From: Benincasa hispida
Taxonomy: Eukaryota > Streptophyta > Magnoliopsida > Cucurbitales > Cucurbitaceae
Reading direction: 5' to 3'
Length of the DNA stretch: 64,000 bases
NCBI RefSeq assembly: GCF_009727055.1
Contig: NC_052354.1
Coordinates: 52,861,637 to 52,925,636 of the forward strand
In this document: one piece after another, positions 48,382 through 62,040 of the stretch
How positions within the stretch are numbered: position 1 is the first letter of the stretch
How the letters are laid out: each line of letters begins with the position of its first letter
Notes under the pieces: model-generated
Seen by the model: the letters and a program-made list of their open reading frames with translations, nothing else
Databases searched by the model: none
What the model was told of the DNA's origin: nothing
Program-made: the position numbers and the translations under genes

Positions 48382-48625
48382 ACTATACATGAGCATATAG
48401 ACCTTCGTTCTCCAAAAATACTTGAGGATGTTTCTAACAGCATTCCAATGATCATATCCAGGATTGGACAGATATATGCTGACGATTCCAACTGCAGAGC
48501 ATATGTCGGGACAAGTACACAACATGACATACATTAAACTCCCTACTGCTGATGAATATGGAATTTGTTCCATTACCTCAACCTCTTGAGTGTGTCTTAG
48601 GAACCTGTTCCTTAAACAAATGAAT
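48382..48625 (-). pseudogene. copia element B2, RNase H 5' part
   Basis: Minus-strand QEVEVMEQIPYSSAVGSLMY, then CPDICSAVGIVS, then SNPGYDHWNAV: the region just before and at the start of copia RNase H. At 48625 it joins the LTR end directly, so the primer site, gag, protease, integrase and reverse transcriptase have been deleted. Confidence 0.85.
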
Positions 48626-50386
48626 TGATGGAACGAACATATGCGTAATGGAAGAAAAACATATCTAAAGTACTCTAATTAGGTTAATTACAAAGATAAG
48701 TATGTAATTGAAACAAATAAAAGGGGAAAAAGAATACAACCTTTGTAGACTTTGAATCTTCTCCAAATTAGCTCTAATCTCCTCATGAACGGTTCGTAGA
48801 CCACCACGAGAGTTTTTTCGACTATTCTCTAGCCTTAGAACGGGATGGTGGGACCCGATGGGTGACTAATTTGGAGAGGAAACAAGTTAAGTCTTAGAGA
48901 GAAAATTTTTAAGGGATTATCACATAATCTCATCCAATTCCACTATGGCCAAGAGTTCTTAAAATTCATTAAACACTCATTTTTAAAGACCGTTACATGC
49001 AACATATGCAACTTTGAATTTGATGAGAATTTGACACTAAAAAATCTAATAACTCAAAGTGGGATTTAGTAGGACAAGTATCTTCAAAATGAAGACAACA
49101 CTTAGTCATGCAAAAGTTGGCATTTCCCACTCATAAATGTTGGATCTTTCCACTAACTTGATCAAAGTTTGACTCTCAAAATCAAAAGTCAACAAATTTG
49201 ACTTTTTGACTTTAAAAAAATCAATAATTTGACTTCCATTGCATTTTTTACCTAGTCAACAATTTGACTTTTAATGCAATTTTAACCAATTTTATTTAAT
49301 TTCAAAATTAAGTCTAATAATCAATTTTAAAAATAAATTAATATTAAATCCAACACTAATCCCAATTAATATGAATCTCTATTCATAATCTTGATATTTA
49401 AATCTTATTTAAATATCTCCTATTTTCTCTCTTTTTATGTTTAATTCACAATTAAATATTAGGTTAAATATATCATATATATTTACCGCTTTGCTCTAAA
49501 AATCGAATTTGAACATTTCAAATTCGTTCGTCACACTGTTCTAAGATTTAATCCGATATGAGCTAGTAAGGGAACCTCATGGTCCTACAAATCATGCTCC
49601 AATGATCCACGATTTACTGGCTAAACTCTTTAACCTAATTAACCACCATTCGTTAACTACAAGGTCACTCCACTAAAGCCTAGTAGTTGCACTCCCTCAC
49701 CGTAGATATATCATGTCAACTCGATATAACCATGATTAGTAAGTTAACCATTCACAAGTTGTTCGTAATAATGGCTGGGTCAAAAGTTGTTTTACCCCTG
49801 AGATTACATTTTTCTTCTTAAGTCCCATTGATCCTTTAATGAACAATTGATTTGTGATCCAATCACTTAACCGAGTCCCTCTCAGGCCATTGAGAGAGTG
49901 GGGTTCCTTGTTCAAGACCCAGAGTCAACACTTAAGGGAACAACCTCTTTACTATCCCTATAAACGGGTAGGAGTGAATTTTGTCTTGCACCCTATTTCC
50001 CAGCTATCTACCCGGTCTTACCCCTGAAATAGGAGGCTTATTGAGCCGGCGTGTTGAGCCAACCTCACCCATGCAAATCTAAGGATAATCCGAATAAACA
50101 GGAGTTCATAGTTAGCTCAGGATTAAGGTTAAGTTACCTAGGTCATCGCTTTGAAATAGTCAGTCTTAAACAGTAAACAACGTTATAAAGTAAGAAGCGA
50201 CTGATTTCGTGGTCCGATTTTTGTACAAACCCATTGCATAGGACGCGCCCACTCCTCCTGTCATAACATGTACGAATTAGGATCACATCGTTTGTAGGCA
50301 AACTTTATAACAACTATAGAGTGGGCGCATCCAATAGTATTACTAGGATAAGGCACCCAACCTTATCCATATACTATAGATCGTTT
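48626..50386 (-). repeat. 5' LTR of copia B2, truncated at its outer end
   Basis: Reverse complement of the element B LTR. It ends with the family terminus GTTCCATCA at 48626 and runs back to about 50386, where similarity stops about 190 bp short of the LTR start. Confidence 0.85.
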
Positions 50387-52567
50387 GGGTCGAAAGGAAG
50401 TGGTGGTCAGAGTGGTAACAAGAGCATTGGTGGTGATAAAGGTTGTGTGTACAGAGTGGACATGAATATAAAATATTGGTGACATACAAAATTGCCCCCC
50501 AAACACTGAGTTGAGTTCATATCCTCAACTAATAGCATCTCATATCCTTACCCCATACAACCCCTATATGTAATATTTAAAAAAAAAAAAAAAAAAAAAT
50601 ATTAGAGTTGTTTGGCCCACCAACACTATTGAAGTTTCTACTCATTTTTCTCTATTTCACACATTAGTCGAGGAATTTCATTTTACAATTTTACACTTCA
50701 AACACGAAATTCTTATCTCCAATATATTAACTTCATACGTCATAATTCAACTTAGTGCTCCAAATACCTGAACCTTTTGTTTCAATTAAAAAAAGTATGA
50801 GAAATGATTTTAAATCTTGTAATTTGAAATCTAGAAAATTATTTTAAAATTTTACTTCATTTGAAATGAGAAAGATTTGAAATGATTGTTATTAAAAATT
50901 TATATTTGGACAGTAACCAAAGAATGAAAGAATGTTAAGAAATTTAATAATATAGAACTTTTAATTATATTTGTTAATTGAAAATTATAATATGATAATG
51001 TTAAATAAATAATTTACCTTTATAGTCTATGAAATCCAAACATTGAAGTCATGAAAGCATTTGTATCTTTGGATTTTGAGTGTAGTTTTCATTTCATTTC
51101 TAGATTTTTTATTTTTTATTTTTTTTTTTATTGTGTGTTTGGTCTCTGAAACTAACTTTTGGGTAATCAGTTTAAAATGATTATAGTGTACTTTTTTAAA
51201 AATAAATTTTTAGAGTTTGAAAAATTATGGAAACTATTTTTTTAACGGTAAGAGTTTTCGAACTACAAATAATCACTAATATACTCATATGTCAATTGAG
51301 CTATATTTATTTTGACTATTATGAAAATTAATTTAATTAATGATATTAGTAATGAAAAAATAATGAAAGAATCATACTCAATTTAATTCTTTTAAATTAA
51401 TGAATTGAGAATTAACTCAAATAGCTAAAAGCAAGCATTAGGTAAAAACTTAAAAGTAAAAGGGTACAATCTTGGAATTTGGGATCAAACAAAAACTAAT
51501 GTCGAAAGATAAAAATATAGCATCTTGAAACCTAAGGACCAATGAAAACTAAACTCAAAACTCGAAAGTAAAAATATAATAGTTTGATACATAAGAACTA
51601 AAACCCCGTTTGATAATCGTTTGATATTTTGTTTTTATTTTTGAAAAATAGACCTATTTCATCCACATTTCTTATAATGATTTGCATTTTTTAAAAAATA
51701 CAATGGTTGAATTCTCAATCAAATTCTGAAAACAAAAACAACTTTTTGAAAGCTACTTTTTTTAGCTCCCAAAATTAAGCTTAGTTTTTTAAGCAATTGG
51801 TGAAAAGTAAGTAACAAAGAAAGAAATTTAGAAATAGAAGTAATGTCCATCGGCTTAATTTTAAAAACAAAAAACAAAATGATTATCAAATGAAGCCCAA
51901 ATAATTTCAATTGGCAAGAACTAAACTCAAAACAATTTTATAGAATTTTCAATTTAATTCGAGTTGAAACGGACCTAAATAATTTCAACTGACAAGCCAA
52001 ATTGAAAAATTCAATCTACAAAAACTAAACATTAGGGTTAAATGGTTTGATTATCAATTTATTTTAACACCCTAGCGGAATGTTAGTTAAGCCTCATCAA
52101 TGAGCCTATACCCTAAAGACCACCCAAGTCCGTTTCTGATTTTATCGAAGTTCGATCTAAAGTTAATATTTGATCAGATTGGCCGACTCCTGATCATTTG
52201 TTGGATTAGATATAGACCATCTTTTGTGCTTTCTAAAGATTTATTTCAAATGCTTTTAACATTAAAAGTCATTCCAAATTGGTCATCAATTTTGATTTGG
52301 TATTTTTTTAGTAATAGGATAAAGAGAAATTCAAACTACAGATCTCGTTATCACTAACACACTCGTATGTCAATTAAACTTCTATGTGTGTGAAAAATAG
52401 AGGGTGAGAGATTCACTTGAAACTTGGATGTTCTACATATCCAACAACTTGAAGTGATTGCAACAAAATTTGGCAGCTGACAAGCAAGCAGAAGTCAGCA
52501 CAATATTAACCTAATTTCTTTGTATATAAGAGATGACTCCAAAGCATAGAAGGCACATCTTGATATC
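50387..52567. other. AT-rich intergenic region
   Basis: No gene seen. It includes an A run near 50578-50599 and sequence with many AACTAAA/CAAAACTC words typical of old intergenic repeats. The 3' UTR of the transporter gene probably covers the last few hundred bases. Confidence 0.5.
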
Positions 52568-55500
52568 TTATTTCCCCTGGAGCTTACAATAGGCATATAA
52601 GCAAGATCCCATAAAGCCAAGTGACTGCCCAACGACATTAAGCTACCAGGGGAAAAAATAACTGATAAGTAAACGAAAAGAAAAGAAAAATGCATATCAA
52701 AGGCTTCAACGTAAAGAAATTGGCTTACGAAATCATAGGGGAGTCCACCGAACAGAAACCAGCCGATTCCAATGCTAAAAACATCCTATTATAGAGCATT
52801 CAAAAGTCAGAAAAAGGAACGTAAAATTATATAGGATGATATGCAAACAGAATAAAGTCTAAAATTCTGGCCTAGGCAAAAAGGGGCATTTGTCTACATG
52901 TCCTCACATACCAACTAATACAATAAGGGAAACAGTTTGTTTCAGTAAAGACACAATATCATCTTCACAACCATTCTGGCCAAACAAGATGACTCTTTGA
53001 CGCTGTCTTTATGATTAATGACCAGCCCCCACAAATAAATGAAATCTAACCTTATGCTAATATCAGATCATACTATCACATTTTATAACGTATCGCATTA
53101 AGGATAATCATGTTTATTGTAGCCTTAATGCAATGACCATGTCTATCGCAATCTTCATTTTTCTTCACTTCAATATTCATGGGGAAAGCACAACAAAGGG
53201 TGAGAAAAATGAAAATTGCGATAGATATGGTCATCACGTTAAGGCTAGGATATACATGATCATTCTTATCGCGATACGTTATAAAATGCAGTAATGTGAC
53301 CTAACGTAAGCATAAGGTTAGATTTTATTTGTTTGTGAGTGAGGGAGGTCATTAATCATTCAGGGGTTGAAAAAGGATCATCTCTACAAAAATCTTGATC
53401 TTAATGCTTGTTTGGAACAAGCTTTTCAGTGCTTAAAAAGTGTTGTTAAGTGCTTAAAACTTGAAAAATCATTCCAAACAAAACATTAATATGCATTGCG
53501 TGCATATATAAACATGAAGAAGATTGTTAAAAGATAATTCATGTTCCATATAGCATAAGGAGATGTAGGAACTAAGCACTGCTCACCTTCAAATTACCGC
53601 AGACTGTTTGTGTCAGTGCTGAATTGAGAGTTGTATTCAGAAATACAAAGTAATTGATCAAGAAGGCCATTATACAGGAGAGAAGCATCACACACTGCAA
53701 GCATGAATTGCTTCACTCATCAAAAGTTACAATCAAGCACTTACTGATCTGAGAAGTTCAGAAAGATTATAGCCTATCCAAACGAACCATGATTACTCAG
53801 AAAATTATTAATCATTGCAAATCTAGGGTGCATTAACAGTGAAAAGAGGAAGCAGACAGCTATTAATGAATATTACATTAAAAAAAATGTAAGAAAAACA
53901 GATCAAATTAATTTTATGAGAAACTGAAACAGACAAAAACCACCGACAGTAGTTTGTTGTTAGATAGATTGGTTGTAGTGAACTCTTTAATCAATAAAGA
54001 TTTAACGTTTACTCAGTTGATAGTGGAAAGAAGAGTTGTCAGCCAGAGCCATATGTTTCTTCCTGGATTGCTGTTACCTACAAACGTCTCATGCTTCAGC
54101 ATTTTTTTCATTCTAAGCATTTACTGTTTTGGTTTAATGTTTGGTTGAATGTCCATGAGTAACAAAATATGCCTGGAAATAAGAGGTTTGGAAATAATAT
54201 TACTAAGAATAAGAGACTATTGTGTATGGTTGGTTTGCATGAACATCCCGTCAAATCTTCATGAAAATGAGTTATATATGTTTTTATTTTGTGTGATTAC
54301 TTCAAGAAGAATTTTATGGTTTTGTAAACCTAGACTGAAAAAACTTTATTTGGTAACTATTTAGGTTTTGTTGATGAAAATTTAGCTTGTAAACATTCCT
54401 TCACCTATGAGTTTGTCCCTTTTTTTTCCCTTCTAAAGACGTTTTAAAAGTTTTAAGCAAAAAATTGAAAAGTAAGGTCACGTTTGATAACCATTAGGTT
54501 TTTTAAAATTAAACTTATAAATTCCTCTTACACCCTAAATTTCTTTCTTTGTTATCTACTTCTTACCAATGATTTAAAAGTTCATGACAAGTTTTGAAAA
54601 CTAGAAAGAATAAAATTGTTTTAAAAACTTATTTATCTAAGAGTTCAAATATATCTTTAAGAAATGAGAAAATTATTGTAAAGAAACGATGAGAAAACAA
54701 GCACAATTCTAAAAACAAAAAATCAAATAGTTCTTTGGTAATTTTAAAAAATTTGTTTTTGCTTTTATTTTTTAAATTTGGATAGAAATTCAATTATAGT
54801 AAAGAAATTGTGAGAAAAAAAATATTTTTTTAAAATAAAATTGTTATCAAATACAACCTAAATAGTATTTAGATAAAATCTAATATATACCTATTACTTT
54901 TATATAATTAGTAAAAAGATTTTTTTTTAAAAAAAAAAAACCATGGAAACTTAAAAAGATATATATTTGAGATAAAAAAATATATATATTGAAAGAGCTG
55001 TGATTTCCAACTGTATTAAACTAGTAGGAGAAAAAAATATATAGAGAATAAGTTAGATCACTCTGTATGTTGTTTAAAAGATGAAAATTTAGGAATAATT
55101 TCCAATTTAAGCGCGTGTATATATATATATATAATATTCAATATTCAGTAATAAAAAAAAAAGTTTGTATATTTTACCATTTTTAAAGAAGAACTATTTT
55201 TCAAATATAAGAAAATAAATCAAAATATTAATAAATATAACAAAATTTTACTAATAGACAGTGATAGATACAAGTAATAGCTTATTACGGTTTATCGTAG
55301 ATAGACGGTGATATTTTAGTATTATTTCTAAATATTTTCTACCATTTTATTATTTAAAATAATTTCTCTTTTCAAAAATGCCTTTTATTTGATAATTTTT
55401 TTAAAACAAAATATTTTTTATCTTCTAAAATCATTTAAGGTATACTAAACGCACTTTGAATAATTAATTTCTACAAATGAACTGTATAGTTTGAGAAAAG

Positions 55501-58500
55501 TGGATTTTGTTTAAAAATCATTTTTTTTTTTTTCTAATTCATGGATGAACATTTGAATTTGATAAGTCCAATAAAATAGAAGGTAAAAGAAAACACTAGT
55601 AAAGAGTAATACATGGGTTATACCTTAGTCCCAAAGTTATAAAATGTTCAAAATTATGTACCGATACCGAACATGGGTTTAGCTTACCCAATCAAATGGC
55701 TTCTCAGAGTTTTCTATAATTTCTTAGCTTTGAGCCTTCGAAGCCAATATATATGTGAACTTTTGTTCAAGTAGGTGAGCATTGAGCAACAGAATATGAA
55801 AGAGAAGATACCTGGAAGCCAAAGGAAAATAAGTAACGAAAATTTAATGTTGTCTCGACGTCTCCCCTGATTGTTATCCAGAATAGCAAAAGAGGCCCAC
55901 ATATTACCCCTATGAATATAAGAGAAACATTTTAAAGATGAATCCAAAACTAAAGCTTGTCACAACAATGAAAAAAATTATTCAAAAAATAAATAAATAG
56001 AGAAATCCTCTTACCATTGCACCACATGAGACCAAAGGTATTCAAACCACTGGATTTCCCTGGAAGTACTTACAAGTGTCATAACTTCAATATTAAAGAG
56101 AAGAGAAAAAGAAGTTAATAATCATTAGATTACCTATACGAGCAATAGAGGCAAGATATATAGCGGTACATATATTTGCAATGAACACCACAACATAGGA
56201 GTAGGTATCAAATGACAAATCCCTGGATCCAGCCACCACTGCGCCAAGTATAATCATCCCCACACTGATGAATCCTTAGATTTTTCAGGTAGGAAATGAA
56301 TTAGCATTGCCAAAAATTTATGAATGTGAAACCTTCAGCCCATTGCCATGCTACTTTCTTATTCCTTTTCTTTTCTTTTTTATAATATTTTTTACTGAGA
56401 CCTCTCCTCGGACGAGTGGAGTAATGCTACTTTCTTATTCATTTTTTCTGTTACTTTTCTTAGCTAGGGGAAGAGATTCAGATATTCAGAAGTTCACAGG
56501 AAAACGAGAAGGAGAAATGGGGATATTGTCAAAGGGCTCACTAGTGCATCTCGATCAAGATCGATATCAAAACCAAAACAAAATTTTAGCTTCTTTCAAT
56601 GAAGCATTCAAACAATCGTTTTATTTTGTATGTATTCCCAAATAATCTATTTGTATGTAATCTTTTTCAAATTCTCTATTCCTAATCCAAATTCCTAATT
56701 TATTTCCTCTTTGTCATGGACTCTTTCCAATTTCACTATTTCATCGTTCAAATCTAAGTAATCAGATAAAAAAATAAAAAACAAAGTTAAATGCATGTTG
56801 AAATAGGATTTCGGGAAAGATTAGGGGGAAGATTATAGTCGGTCCTAATCTTCATCCTGATTAGGATTCTACCGAGAAACCCAAAAAACGTTGGTTTTGA
56901 TGCTTCATTAAAAGAAGTTAAATTTTTGTTTTAGTTTCGGTATCGATCATGGACAAGATGCACTTGGATGAACCATTAAACCAACTGGCCAAAAATTTTG
57001 CTATTTGTAAAAGGTGAAAACTTTTTTATTCTATTTCTGAAAATTTCCCAGAGAAATGTATACACCATCCTTGCCTACCTGGCAACAACAAAAGGTGAAT
57101 GAGTCTGGCCTGTCAACAAGTACTCAGCAACCATTGTAAATGCTACAGTAGTTCTCCTCAATGTTGTATACATTGGAACATTGATCCCGCGAACAGATTC
57201 CATAGTCACAACCTTTAACAGGGAAAACTTAGTTAGCAGATTTTACACGATATCACTATATTGCTTGAGATAAATAAAATACCATAAGATACGTACCATG
57301 TAAAGCAAATATGATATGGCGAGGGGAAGTGTTTTAACCAAAGTCTTATAAGGTACAAGGATTATTGATCTTCCAGCACCGATGCTTTGAGATTCCCCTC
57401 CCACTATGAAAGAGATCATCTTCCAACGGTGCAATGCATATAGAAGTGTGCATGAACACATAATCTGAAGAATGTAAACTGTGATATATATTAAATGTAT
57501 GAGAAAAGAAGGGAATATCGTTTATTCCATTAGAAAAATTCAGTAGATCTTCTACCTGGAAAAGAGTTATAACATTGGCACATGGAAAGTTGTAAGAAGA
57601 AAGAGCTGCTTTGTTGAACATTAGCAACAGAACTGCAGGATAGATGACAACATATTCTCATTAGTAACTAAATGCAAACAAGATTATCACTTATAGAACT
57701 ACTTTTCAATATCCAATAATTGAAGGAACCAGAAATTTTAAACCAATGTTCAAGCCTCCAAGGCTCTTCGTGCAAGCATCCATCGATTTCTAAAAAGTAT
57801 ATTAGAACTAACAAAGCATTGTTACTCTAACATTAGAGTACTTCCAACTATAAAGATAGTGCCCAAAAACAAATCTTATTACTCTATTGCGTATTGAAGC
57901 CAAAAAAAAAAAAGTGATGAAAAGTGCATTTAAATCAACTATATGGTAATCTAAACCATCAATTTATTAGCTAGCTTAGACACCACAAAGGATATAAACA
58001 AAGAATGATAGAAAGACTTGAGCTGAATTTTAAAATGATTTTCAAAAGCAATTATTCTATTATCTTACGTCAATTCTTGGAAACATCCTTGATCCTTTCA
58101 ATGTTTTCCATGTTTCCATAATTCCTAAAAGGTAATAACCACATACACATTATCTTTGTACACCCTACCCTAAACACACACAAAATAAAATAAAATATTT
58201 TAATATTTTTAAAATGGAATAAGAAGAGTTTGCCACTTAGCAAACTATGATTGAACATTTAGGTAAGATGCATGAAGATGCTTATAGCCTAGGATGCACA
58301 TCAATATTAATCTAATAGGATCAGGTATTAGGGGATTAGGGGTATATCAGTAATTAGATAAAGTGGCTTGTTAGGTAGTTAAGTTTTGTTAAAAATATAG
58401 AGAATAGATGAGGGGAAACCAAGCAATATTTTAGTGAAGGATTTAGGGTTGAGAGTATCTCAAGATTGGAGGGTCCAAGTATCTCGAACACTTAGTTTAC

Positions 58501-60229
58501 CTTGTATTTTCGTTATCATTTATCTTTCAATATTTTCGGATTCTATCCTACTAATTCTTAAAAAAAAGTGAATTTTATGAAAGTAGCAAAAGGTGAAAAA
58601 TCTATGCTCAATGAACGATTTCTTGCTACAGTTTTATGTAAAAAAATAATAAGAAAAAAAACTCATTTAATTATGATATGTAAAAAAAGGGTGAAAGGAC
58701 TGGACCCTGCCTTTTTTCTGGAGACTTTCAAACTTTTTAAGCGTGATAGGTAGCCTCCACCACTATTCATTCAAGCTTGTCATTTCATCAACACTAGAGA
58801 TTTTATATTTTATCACATTCGTCTTCCACTAAATATTGTTTTCATCTTCCAAGACCCACCATGCACTCACTCCCTCTCTCTCTCTCTCTCCACAACTTGC
58901 TGGCTCGCTTTCTGTCTATCATCCCATCATATGCATATAGTGAGCCATTAAGTACTTTATACACAACTTTATTCTCTAGACATTTATAGCCACTTTCAAA
59001 AGTCTAGTAGTCAAACTAATTTATAGAAAAAGATGATCTTAAATAATTTAATGTTTCTCTCTCACAGTGAAAAAGTCATCCTCCTCCCAGTTTCCAACAT
59101 AATCAATCATGATTCAGAGGGTTACCAGTGAGAAGGTAACTCTGCGTATAACTACTTTCTAGAATTGAAGCAAAAGATTTGGCCAAACATTCTTCAAAAA
59201 TCAAACAAACAGTATATGAAACCAAACATACACATTGCCGCTCACACATCTACCCCAATAGTATAGGATACCTTTTACTTTCTTAATTTCTTTCTTTCTT
59301 TCTTCCTTCCTTCCTCGGGAGCATGGCAAAGTGATTAGGAATCTTCCAAAAGTGAAAAAAAGAAACAAAACAAGTAGCAGTTGGAGTACAGAGTATTGGG
59401 AAAACTTCCACTTCTATCCCAAGAATAAGCCAAAAAATAACAGAGAAACTAAAAAAACAAAACTAAGGGACGCAAGAATTTACGTGAAGGAAAACTACGG
59501 CCCATAAAAAAATTACTATGTAAGTTACAATCACACATATGAAATCTGTCACTAATAATATGAAAGGGTGATTAATTTCATTTATTAATAAGCGCAATAC
59601 AAGTAATAAGTAATTATAGAAATAACCCACTAGTTACAGAGAGGTTAGGAAGGCTTAACAGATTTCAAAACTCATATTAACAAAATAACACCTTAACCAT
59701 ATCAGCTAATAAGAATATTTCTCTTCCCGATCTCCAAGTACAAGAGCACTCTATCAAAATTTTTATACTATTCATATCTTTTATCCACTTTGAAATTAGA
59801 GAATACATTAAGAAACTTCAACTAGATTCAGCATACTCAAATTTGGAGTGTTTCTAATTAGAATAATTTGAGGTTCATTCTATAATACTTGGACCCTTGA
59901 CTTCCTTAAACGTTTGAATGATACGTGAGACAGCTGCAATTTTAATATTTTATCAAAACTCAATACAGAGAACAAAAATGAAGAGCAATAATTCCAGTTT
60001 TTAATGCAATATCACAAACTAGCAGAAATCCTAAAATACATAGAAACATGGAAGGAGAAAGCGAAAAAGACGAACCAGCGGAAGCCATATAAGAAATAGC
60101 GGCATAAGCTCCTCTCTTAGTCATGGCGACTCCAGCTACTGGTGGTGGTGGCTTCAGGTCATCATTTCCACCTTGCTTGTGAAGCAGTGGAAGCAGCGTC
60201 GTCTTCGTCTCAGTTTTCTCAGACGCCAT
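52568..60229 (-). CDS. UGNT1: nucleotide-sugar transporter, UGNT1-like
   Basis: Drug/metabolite-superfamily nucleotide-sugar transporter of the plant group containing the UDP-GlcNAc transporter UGNT1 (At4g32272). It would exchange UDP-sugar for UMP across the Golgi/ER membrane; substrate is inferred from the group. Ten exons in minus order: 60229-60076, 57632-57556, 57464-57297, 57212-57079, 56264-56134, 56059-56015, 55909-55812, 53694-53587, 52785-52729, 52642-52568. All junctions keep frame, giving 348 aa. Conserved pieces are MFNKAALSSYNFP, RGINVPMYTTLRRTTVAFTM, ARDLSFD-like SRDLSFD, GLMWCNGVICGP, FLNTTLNSALTQTVCGNLK, and FGGLPYDFLNVVGQ. The C-terminus ends CKLQGK, a dilysine-like KxGK tail. 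The ATG at 60229 precedes a cytosolic tail of about 40 residues. Introns 1 and 7 exceed 2 kb. For exon 5 I chose the acceptor before TGTGGGG because an earlier AG breaks the family alignment. Confidence 0.92.
53011..53359. mobile_element. foldback element in transporter intron 8
   Basis: The two halves are imperfect reverse complements over nearly their whole length. ATGATTAATGACC at 53011 pairs with GGTCATTAATCAT ending 53359, TCTAACCTTATGC with GCATAAGGTTAGA, and TTATAACGTATCGC with GCGATACGTTATAA. The arms run about 150 bp with a loop of about 50 bp near 53160-53210. This is a foldback/MITE-type element; no clear target duplication was found. A transcript would make a long hairpin. Confidence 0.82.
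55195..55365. mobile_element. small TGATAGA-type repeat in transporter intron 7
   Basis: Contains GACAGTGATAGATACAAG and its partial inverse TATCGTAGATAGACGGTGATA, flanked by AT-rich ends resembling 11925-12022. It looks like a small MITE family that I know to be frequent in cucurbit sequence. Boundaries are approximate. Confidence 0.5.
57633..60075. other. first intron of the transporter gene
   Basis: 2.4 kb, no coding evidence. It contains a CT microsatellite at about 58873-58891. Open stretches on either strand show no family resemblance. Confidence 0.6.
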
Positions 60230-61079
60230 AGCTTCAAAGCTTTCTTTCACTGAAATGGCGTTAAAGCGTTAAACAGGGAGGAAGAGAAGAGAAGAGAAGA
60301 GAGAAAAAAATGGCAGTCAAAGAATGTGGAAGTATAGGACACGTGGCTGAGGCTTATAGGAGTAGGGCCCACTTTAACTCGTTCTGAAATACTCAAATAT
60401 TCGTGCAGTTACGATTCGTATTCCTCGGCGCTTTCTCATATTTATTTGTTTTTTTATTTATTTCCCTCCATTTTCGCTCCCATTTTTGTCGACTTAATTA
60501 GATAAATATTATGGTTTAAATACTTTGACAAAAAGAGATGGTTTTAGAACTATTTAGCAAAAGAAAGGAAAAAAAAAAAAAAAAAACTTGATTTCTATAA
60601 AAATTAAAATACTTTTATTTTATTTTTTTGTGCGTAAAAAAATGGAACATAAGATTGGTTACACCTAATAATTCAAAATAGAACTATTTATTTGTCTTTA
60701 GTGAAGTAAAAGATACACTCCAATTAAATGCCTTCCTTTAAGAATCGCAATCTATTTACTAAGTAGTTTCAAAACTACATGTTTTTGCTAGCTTTGTTTT
60801 TAAACCATAATATTGATAAAATTAACCGCTAAATTGAATATTAAAAAAAAAAATGAAATTTCAAATTCATACACTTTAAAGTTTGTTAATCTATAAGACT
60901 AAAAATTTAAAGGTTAAACTCATAAATAATATGGACTAGTTGCATAAGTGAAATTCAAACCCAAAATAATATAATATGTAGTACAAAGATAAAATAATTG
61001 CACATATACAATAAAAAATGGTAAAAGACCAAAAACCCACGTTCAACCACCATTTTGCATGTTGTTTCTCGATTTTCTT
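60230..61079. promoter_or_regulatory. leader and probable promoter of the transporter gene
   Basis: A purine-rich GAAGA repeat at about 60281-60310 lies 50-80 bp upstream of the start codon on the plus strand, so CTTCT-rich on the transcript strand, as is common in plant leaders. CACGTG lacks here but ACACGTGG is present at 60339-60346, an ACGT-core element of the G-box/ABRE type. The rest is AT-rich and unannotated. Confidence 0.4.
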
Positions 61080-62040
61080 AAATTGAAAGTTATCATTGGT
61101 AGCTGTTATCAGTGATAGCTTTCAATTTGAGAAGTGTGCTATCAATGGTTATCATCAATAGCTATCACTAATAGTTGCTATCAATAGCTATCACTAATAG
61201 TTCTATCAGTGGTAGCTTTTCGATTTGAGAAGTATCTATTGCTAGCACTAATAGATGCTATCATTGAAAACTTTTAATTTAAGAAATGTACTATTAATTG
61301 CTATCGTTGATAGTTGCAATCAGTGATAACTTTTAATTTAAGAAACGTGCTATCAGTTGCTATGACTAATAACTTCTATTTGTTGCTATCAATGATGCTG
61401 CTATCGGTGAATATCACTTATAACGTTATTAGTGATAGCAACTGGTAGCTGCTATTAATGATAGCTTTCAATTCAAGAAATGTGCTATCAGTTGCTATCA
61501 TTGATAACTGTTATTGGTGATGTTGCTATTAATTATAGCTTTCAATTTGAGAAATGAGCTATCAGTTTCTATGATTAATATATTTTTATCAATGATAGTC
61601 AAATAGTGGTTATTCCTGATATATTTCTATCAATGGTAATGTTTTGATATTTTTTGTTGTTTGAATTTGATATCATGTTATACTTGTTTGTAGTAATTGA
61701 GGTCCTATGATTAATTTGTTGATTCATGTAGTGTGTTTGTATGTCGTTGTTGAAGCATATAGGTATAAAATGATATCCTTCTACATTGATAGTCATAAAT
61801 GTTATCATTGATAGCTACTGTCAGTGACATATCGTTCTATTGCTATCAATGTAAGGATATCACGGGTAGTATTTATATATTATATAATGTAGTATTTGAG
61901 ATGAAATGACTCCTCAAGATTATTTGATTATGCATAAAAATTTTCATTGATAGCATGATCTCATAGTATCATTGGTAACATGCTATCTATGATAACATGT
62001 CATTAATGATACTATTGATAGACTTCATACTCTTAAAGTT
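61080..62040. repeat. array of TGATAGC/GCTATCA words
   Basis: About 950 bp is dominated by alternating GCTATCA, TGATAGC and near variants (for example GTTATCAGTGATAGC at about 61103-61117), interspersed with TTTCAATTTGAGAA copies. The basic word is partly self-complementary, so many overlapping hairpins are possible. Repeats are irregular rather than strictly tandem, fade after about 61650, and return weakly to 62040. No coding potential. Confidence 0.75.

Noticed and set aside
56264..56275. Upstream AG as acceptor of transporter exon 5 (before GATTCATC)
   Set aside because: It puts the conserved SVGMIILGAVVAGSRDLSFD segment out of frame; the acceptor before TGTGGGG restores the family alignment.
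56307..56645. 112-residue plus-strand ORF
   Set aside because: Falls in intron 4 of the minus-strand transporter gene and is low-complexity, with no family resemblance.
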